From assembly GCA_003488105.1 (NCBI GenBank), contig DNMS01000167.1:1-9795 (forward strand): 9,795 nucleotides of DNA. The letters are read 5' to 3'. Every line of letters begins with the position of its first letter. Positions within the stretch are counted from its first letter, which is position 1. Of the stretch, positions 6,124 through 9,795 are shown piece after piece. Source of the DNA: Rhodospirillaceae bacterium (GTDB lineage: Bacteria; Pseudomonadota; Alphaproteobacteria; Rhodospirillales_A; Casp-alpha2). Under the pieces are notes generated by a model, which worked only from the letters and a program-made list of their open reading frames with translations, was not told the origin of the DNA and made no database searches. A program made the position numbers and the translations under genes.

Positions 6124-6870
6124 ATGACAGGACGTATTTTTGCGGTCGCGCTGCTGGCCGGGCTGGCGGCTGGGCTGGCCGTATCGGTGCTGCAGCACTT
6201 CACGACCACGCCGATCATCCTCCACGCCGAGACATTCGAAGGTAAACCCGCGGCGTCCTTGGGCGGTCACGCCCAATTGGATTTGACGGCGCGTGGGCTG
6301 ACCGGCGGGCGGCTCTACCTTGCTCATGGGGCGGCCGACCATGGCGCGAACGCGGAAGCCCAAACCTGGTCACCCGAGGACGGGTTGGAGCGCACGCTGT
6401 TCACCTCCCTGACAAACGTGCTGACGGCGATCGGCTTCGCCCTGGTGCTGACGGCGGCGATGTTCATGCGCGGCCGGCCCGTCGACGGCCGCCACGGCGT
6501 GATCTGGGGCATGGCCGGGTTTGCGGTCGTGTCTCTGGCGCCGGCCCTGGGTTTGCCGCCCGAGGTGCCGGGCGCCATGGCCGCCGAGCTGACCGGCCGG
6601 CAAGGGTGGTGGGTGCTGTGCGCCGCCCTGACGGCGGGCGGGCTCGGCCTGATGTTCCTCGGCGTCCAACGCTGGATGCCTTGGGCCGGGGCGGCGATGC
6701 TGGCCCTGCCCCATGTCCTGGGCGCGCCCCAGGCCGACGCCATGGGCGGCGCCGTGCCGCCGGAACTGGCGGCCCATTTCGTCGCGGCCTCCCTGGTCAC
6801 GGCGGCGGCCTTCTGGGCCTTCCTCGGCTTTGCCACGGGCACCCTGGCCAAGCGCTTCAAGCTGACTTGA
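6124..6870 (+). CDS. cbtA: Cobalt transporter subunit CbtA
   Basis: A 248-residue integral membrane protein starting at ATG 6124, ten bases after the cbtB stop, with AAGGGGG just upstream. Probable transmembrane helices are near residues 5-22, 96-115, 125-145, 162-181, 185-200 and 217-237. Family-like features are LQHF (23-26) after the first helix, APALGLPPEVPG (139-150) and ALPHVLGAP (194-202). A periplasmic-type loop between helices one and two contains H34, H49, H68 and H73, which could contact metal. CbtA and CbtB are the predicted cobalt permease controlled by the B12 riboswitch. Co-transcription with cbtB is very likely. The earlier in-frame ATG at 5974 overlaps cbtB and is rejected. 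Confidence 0.93.
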   Translation: MTGRIFAVALLAGLAAGLAVSVLQHFTTTPIILHAETFEGKPAASLGGHAQLDLTARGLTGGRLYLAHGAADHGANAEAQTWSPEDGLERTLFTSLTNVLTAIGFALVLTAAMFMRGRPVDGRHGVIWGMAGFAVVSLAPALGLPPEVPGAMAAELTGRQGWWVLCAALTAGGLGLMFLGVQRWMPWAGAAMLALPHVLGAPQADAMGGAVPPELAAHFVAASLVTAAAFWAFLGFATGTLAKRFKLT

Positions 6871-6878
6871 GCAGCGCC

Positions 6879-6892
6879 CTGCCTTCGGGCAG
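6879..6892 (+). terminator. Small TTCG-loop hairpin after cbtA (weak terminator or processing signal)
   Basis: CTGCC-TTCG-GGCAG forms a 5-bp stem with a stable TTCG tetraloop nine bases after the cbtA stop. Only TCTT follows, so as an intrinsic terminator it is weak. It more likely stabilises the cbtBA 3' end or marks the boundary with the next gene. Confidence 0.4.
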
Positions 6893-6893
6893 T

Positions 6894-6938
6894 CTTGAAT
6901 GCCGGGCGGCGGGACGGTTCCGCCGCCCGCCGTTCAAG
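6894..6938 (+). promoter_or_regulatory. Long GC-rich hairpin abutting the ribosome binding site of the hugZ-like gene
   Basis: CTTGAATGCCGGGCGGCGG (6894-6912) pairs with the segment 6920-6938 over 19 positions: ten perfect GC-rich pairs (6903-6912 with 6920-6929), then one mismatch, a G-C, a T-G wobble and six more perfect pairs (CTTGAA/TTCAAG). The loop is only seven bases. Its 3' arm ends in AAG, which is the first half of the Shine-Dalgarno AAGGAG (6936-6941). No T-run follows, so it is not a standard terminator. It could restrict translation of the downstream gene or act as an RNase barrier that separates its mRNA from cbtBA. Confidence 0.6.
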
Positions 6939-6952
6939 GAGATTCCGCCGCG

Positions 6953-7693
6953 ATGGTCCGCCCACCTTCCGTTCCCCGCGATGTTCTGATTGCCGAGATC
7001 CGCGGCCTGCTGATGGGCGGGCGTGCCGGTGTCTTGTCCACGACCTTCCGGGGGCGCGCGCATTGGCCCTACGGCTCGCTCGTCACTTATGCGCCGGATA
7101 CGGACGGCGCGCCCATTTTTCTGTTTTCCGGGCTGTCAGATCACACCGGCAATCTTGCGAAAGACCCAAAGGCGTCGCTTTTGATCGAACGCGCCCTGCG
7201 CCGCAAGAACCCGCAGCAGGGGCCGCGCATCTCGGTCCTCGGCACGGTCGCCCCGACCACGGCGAAGCGCCATCGCGCCCGCTTCCTGGTCCGCCATCCG
7301 GGGGCCGCGCGCTACGCCGATTTCGGCGATTTCGGATTCTACCGCATGGACATCGACCGGGTGCATCTGGTCGGCGGGTTCGCCCGCGCGCAATGGCTGA
7401 AGGCGGCTGACATCGCGCCGCCCCCGGCCGCCGTGCGCGCCGTCGCCCAGGCGGAAGCGGGCGTCATCGATCATATGAATGCCGACCACGGCACGGCCCT
7501 CGACCTATACGCCAACAAGCTGTTGCGCAGAAAAGGCCAGGGTTGGCGCGCCGTCGCCTGCGATCCCTGGGGCCTGGACCTGATGCGCAACGACGCCCCG
7601 GCACGCCTTGAATTCGATGCCATGGCGGCCGACGCGGGCGGCCTGCGCCAGGCTTTGGTCGATCTCGCGGCGAAGGCGCGGGCCAAGTCCTGA
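6953..7693 (+). CDS. HugZ/HutZ-like FMN- or heme-binding split-barrel protein with DUF2470 domain
   Basis: A 246-residue soluble protein. The N-terminal half (about 10-150) is a pyridoxamine-phosphate-oxidase-like split barrel: AGVLST (25-30), FLFSGLSDHTGNL (56-68), DPKASLL (71-77) and GGFARAQW (141-148). The C-terminal part is a DUF2470 domain opening with VIDHMNADHG (171-180). This arrangement is that of HugZ/HutZ/HugX heme-utilisation proteins, some of which bind or degrade heme, and of related FMN proteins. The sequence alone does not separate heme from flavin. ATG 6953 is chosen because AAGGAG (6936-6941) precedes it by 11 bases and the fold starts directly after; an upstream in-frame ATG at 6899 lies inside the hairpin. 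It lies 82 bases after cbtA on the same strand and could share its transcript. A link to tetrapyrrole or metal handling is plausible but inferred. Confidence 0.88.
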   Translation: MVRPPSVPRDVLIAEIRGLLMGGRAGVLSTTFRGRAHWPYGSLVTYAPDTDGAPIFLFSGLSDHTGNLAKDPKASLLIERALRRKNPQQGPRISVLGTVAPTTAKRHRARFLVRHPGAARYADFGDFGFYRMDIDRVHLVGGFARAQWLKAADIAPPPAAVRAVAQAEAGVIDHMNADHGTALDLYANKLLRRKGQGWRAVACDPWGLDLMRNDAPARLEFDAMAADAGGLRQALVDLAAKARAKS

Positions 7694-7926
7694 ACCCCGG
7701 CATTTTCGGCGGCAAAAATGTGAAAGGAATGTTGCCCCCTTTTGTCGGGAAGGCTACGTTTTGCATGAAACCTTGATTAACAGGGCGCAGGGAAACACCA
7801 GGGACATCGCGCGTGACGACCCGCCGGGGGCGGACGTCGGCGTTTATCCATCCCTTTCATCGAATCGAAACGGTCACCGCATCGCCGCGGCCGACGGGCG
7901 TAATCATCATCCTCAGGGAGTTTATT
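7694..7926 (+). promoter_or_regulatory. pckA upstream region with a candidate promoter
   Basis: The 233 bases before pckA contain no gene. A possible promoter is TTGCCC (7732-7737) with TACGTT (7754-7759), spacer 16; it is weak and unproven. Next to it lies GTTTTGCATGAAAC (7758-7771), a small dyad with GTTT/AAAC arms that could be an operator. If transcription starts near 7766 the leader is about 160 bases long. The Shine-Dalgarno AGGGAG (7915-7920) ends six bases before the GTG start. No terminator for the preceding gene is apparent. Confidence 0.3.
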
Positions 7927-9534
7927 GTGGAGAACGCAGGACACTTCATTTCCAGCTTCGGATTGGACAACCACGGATTGGCGGGGGTCAAACGGGCCTT
8001 TTGGAACCTCGACGCCCATCATCTGTTCGAAGAAGCGGTCCGCCGCGGCGAAGGCCGGGTTTCGGCCGGCGGCGCCATCGTTACCGAAACGGGCCAGCAC
8101 ACGGGCCGTTCACCCAACGACCGTTTTATCGTCGAGGAAGACGCCACCAAGGGCGAGATCTGGTGGGGTAACGTCAACCGCCCGATTTCCGAGGCCCATT
8201 TCGACGGCCTGCTCGCCAAGATGCAAAAGCATTACCAGGGCAAGGACGCCTTCGTGCAGGACTGCTATGCCGGCGCCCATCCCGATTACCGCCTCAAGGT
8301 GCGGGTGGTGACCGAGGAAGCCTGGCACAACCTGTTCGCGCGCAACATGTTCATTCAGCCGCCGCGCGATGACCTGGCCGGGTTCGAGCCCGAGTTCACG
8401 GTCATCCAGGCGCCGTCGCTGACCGCCGATCCGGCCCAGGACGGCACCACGTCCGGGACCTTCATCGTCGTGCATCTTTCGCGTCGCATGATCATCATCG
8501 GCGGTTCGGCCTATGCCGGCGAAATCAAGAAGTCGATCTTCTCGATCATGAACTTCCTGATGCCGGCGCGCGACGTGCTGCCCATGCATTGTTCCGCCAA
8601 CCAGGGGGCCGACGGCGCCACGGCCATCTTCTTCGGCCTGTCTGGCACCGGCAAGACGACCCTGTCGGCCGATTCCACGCGCACGCTGATCGGTGACGAC
8701 GAACACGGCTGGGGCGATGTCGGGGTCTTCAACTTCGAAGGCGGCTGCTACGCCAAGACCATCAACCTGACCCATGAGGCGGAGCCGGAAATCTTCGACC
8801 TGTGCCATACCTTCGGCTCGATCATCGAGAACGTGGTGATGGACCCAGTTGCGGGTGAACTGGATTTCTTCGATCCGTCGCTCACGGAAAACGGCCGCGT
8901 CAGCTACGACATCACCAAGGTTCACAACGCGTCGGCCACGGGATGCGGGGGGCAGCCCAAGGATATCGTCATGCTGACCTGCGATGCCTTCGGCGTCCTG
9001 CCGCCGATCAGCCAGCTGACCCCGGATCAGGCCATGTACCACTTCCTCTCGGGCTATACGGCCAAGGTCGCCGGCACGGAACGGGGGCTTAAGGAGCCGC
9101 AGGCGACGTTCTCGACCTGTTTCGGCGCCCCCTTCATGCCGCGCCATCCCACGGTCTATGCCAAGCTTCTGGGCGAAAAGATGGCCAAGCACAACGCCAA
9201 ATGCTGGCTCGTCAACACCGGCTGGTCCGGCGGCGGCTACGGCGTGGGCGAACGCATGAAGATCGCCTATACCCGGGCCATGCTGCACGCGGCGCTGGAC
9301 GGCAAGCTGGACGCTGCCGGCTTCACGCCCGATCCCAACTTCGGGGTGCTGGTGCCCAACGCCTGCCCGAACGTGCCGACGGAGGTTCTCAACCCCAAGA
9401 ACACCTGGGCCGACGCCGCCGCCTACGACGCCCAGGCGCGCGATTTGACCCAGCGTTTCGAAGCCAACTTCGGCCAGTTCGAAAGCCATGTGGAAGACAG
9501 CGTGAAGGCGGCTGCGATCCGTGCCGCTGCCTGA
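7927..9534 (+). CDS. pckA: ATP-dependent phosphoenolpyruvate carboxykinase
   Basis: Converts oxaloacetate plus ATP to phosphoenolpyruvate, CO2 and ADP, the first committed step of gluconeogenesis from TCA intermediates; cytoplasmic. With the GTG at 7927 it has 535 residues, the usual family length. The start is supported by AGGGAG six bases upstream and by homology-like sequence beginning within the first 20 residues; the ATG-type frame further upstream is low-complexity leader. Motifs: substrate-binding R61 in HTGRSP, Y196 and K201/K202 in YAGEIKK, H221 in HCSAN, the P-loop GLSGTGKTT (237-245), the metal-binding DD (257-258) in LIGDDEHGWG, then FNFEGGCYAKTI (268-279) and NTGWSGGGYGVGERM (430-444). 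All key residues are present. Unlike many relatives it is not directly beside chvI, because the cbt cassette lies between. A strong terminator follows, so it is probably transcribed alone. Confidence 0.97.
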   Translation: MENAGHFISSFGLDNHGLAGVKRAFWNLDAHHLFEEAVRRGEGRVSAGGAIVTETGQHTGRSPNDRFIVEEDATKGEIWWGNVNRPISEAHFDGLLAKMQKHYQGKDAFVQDCYAGAHPDYRLKVRVVTEEAWHNLFARNMFIQPPRDDLAGFEPEFTVIQAPSLTADPAQDGTTSGTFIVVHLSRRMIIIGGSAYAGEIKKSIFSIMNFLMPARDVLPMHCSANQGADGATAIFFGLSGTGKTTLSADSTRTLIGDDEHGWGDVGVFNFEGGCYAKTINLTHEAEPEIFDLCHTFGSIIENVVMDPVAGELDFFDPSLTENGRVSYDITKVHNASATGCGGQPKDIVMLTCDAFGVLPPISQLTPDQAMYHFLSGYTAKVAGTERGLKEPQATFSTCFGAPFMPRHPTVYAKLLGEKMAKHNAKCWLVNTGWSGGGYGVGERMKIAYTRAMLHAALDGKLDAAGFTPDPNFGVLVPNACPNVPTEVLNPKNTWADAAAYDAQARDLTQRFEANFGQFESHVEDSVKAAAIRAAA

Positions 9535-9556
9535 TCCCGCTTCATATTTCGACCGG

Positions 9557-9592
9557 AAAACCGGCGTCCTCCTGGGGCGCCGGTTTTTCTTT
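9557..9592 (+). terminator. Rho-independent terminator of pckA
   Basis: AAAACCGGCG (9557-9566) pairs perfectly with CGCCGGTTTT (9578-9587); the stem can extend inward by three pairs (one T-G). The T-rich tail TTTTTCTTT (9584-9592) follows. It lies 22 bases after the pckA stop and is a textbook intrinsic terminator. Confidence 0.92.
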
Positions 9593-9648
9593 AGGTCGCG
9601 CGGGACGGCTGTGTACCCGGCCGTGACGGCTTGCCGCCGTCTTTTCTC

Positions 9649-9677
9649 TTGACTTGCAAATGCGAATGATTTGCAAT
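9649..9677 (+). promoter_or_regulatory. Sigma70-like promoter overlapped by a Fur-family operator
   Basis: TTGACT (9649-9654) and TGCAAT (9672-9677) are spaced by 17 bases. Between and over them lies TTGCAAAT (9654-9661), spacer GCGAATG, ATTTGCAA (9669-9676), a perfect 8-base dyad. Within it TGCGAAT-G-ATTTGCA (9661-9675) is a 7-1-7 dyad with one mismatch, the form typical of Fur-family sites. Repressor binding would cover the -10 and most of the spacer. Whether the metal is iron or manganese cannot be told from the site. The controlled gene begins at or beyond the right edge. Confidence 0.65.
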
Positions 9678-9721
9678 CGCGATGAATTGATTATGAACAG
9701 GCAACACATGGGACGGCATTG

Positions 9722-9795
9722 ATGGGACATATGGGATACGGCGGCGGCGGACATCGGGGGGGCCGGACGGGTGGTCGATCAACCGGCGGATGGGG
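9722..9795 (+). CDS. Possible start of a glycine/histidine-rich protein (partial, uncertain)
   Basis: An open frame begins at ATG 9722 (or ATG 9731, same frame) and runs off the right edge after 24 codons. It starts MGHMGYGGGGHRGG and is rich in glycine, arginine and some histidine. It lies about 40 bases downstream of the Fur-type promoter, where the regulated gene is expected. GGGA at 9710-9713 is a weak ribosome binding site. I do not recognise the protein, and the real gene could start later. Confidence 0.3.
   Translation, partial: MGHMGYGGGGHRGGRTGGRSTGGW

Noticed and set aside
8110..9489. Long minus-strand open frame (459 codons) inside pckA
   Set aside because: It is antisense to an intact pckA with all catalytic motifs; its length is explained by high GC content.
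1..9795. CRISPR array, tRNA, rRNA, insertion sequence or attachment site
   Set aside because: No regularly spaced repeats, no cloverleaf or rRNA core sequences, no transposase-like frames and no long terminal repeats were seen on either strand.

Overview
This GC-rich window most likely comes from an alphaproteobacterium. The evidence is an HPr kinase reduced to its C-terminal catalytic domain, a ChvI/ChvG-type two-component system, RapZ and an ATP-dependent PEP carboxykinase (pckA). These genes form a well-known neighbourhood linking envelope or acid sensing, the nitrogen/carbon PTS and gluconeogenesis in that class. A Fur-type palindrome at the right edge would fit a non-rhizobial member such as a Rhodospirillales relative, but the order is an inference.

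Layout, left to right. (1) 1-834, minus strand: the 5' part of rapZ (runs off the left edge) and hprK, joined by a 4-base ATGA overlap. (2) 1053-2805, plus strand: a short-chain dehydrogenase-fold protein and a zinc-ribbon SAM methyltransferase, 28 bases apart. (3) 2807-2906: a short convergent gap holding a 10-bp perfect inverted repeat of a dispersed-repeat type. (4) 2907-5364, minus strand: the sensor kinase chvG and the response regulator chvI, transcribed chvI then chvG. (5) 5365-5927: a divergent control region with a sigma70-like promoter, a full cobalamin riboswitch and an expression platform that can hide the cbtB Shine-Dalgarno. (6) 5928-7693, plus strand: cbtB, cbtA (cobalt transporter) and a HugZ/HutZ-like split-barrel protein with a DUF2470 tail. 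(7) 7927-9592, plus strand: pckA with a GTG start and a strong intrinsic terminator. (8) 9649-9795: a promoter overlapped by a Fur-type palindrome, then the start of a glycine-rich open frame cut by the window edge.

How the genes fit together. rapZ, hprK, chvG, chvI and pckA belong to one functional theme (PTS signalling, envelope stress and gluconeogenic carbon flow). Here that set is interrupted by two opposite-strand cassettes: SDR plus methyltransferase between chvG and hprK, and cbtBA plus the hugZ-like gene between chvI and pckA. The second cassette is controlled by cobalamin, so cobalt uptake should fall when B12 is plentiful.

Most of the window is recognisable biology. The least explained points are the SDR, which lacks all four catalytic-tetrad residues at the expected spacing; the pairing of a heme-type split-barrel protein with a cobalt transporter across a very stable hairpin next to its ribosome binding site; and the Fur-type site over an unidentified gene at the right edge.
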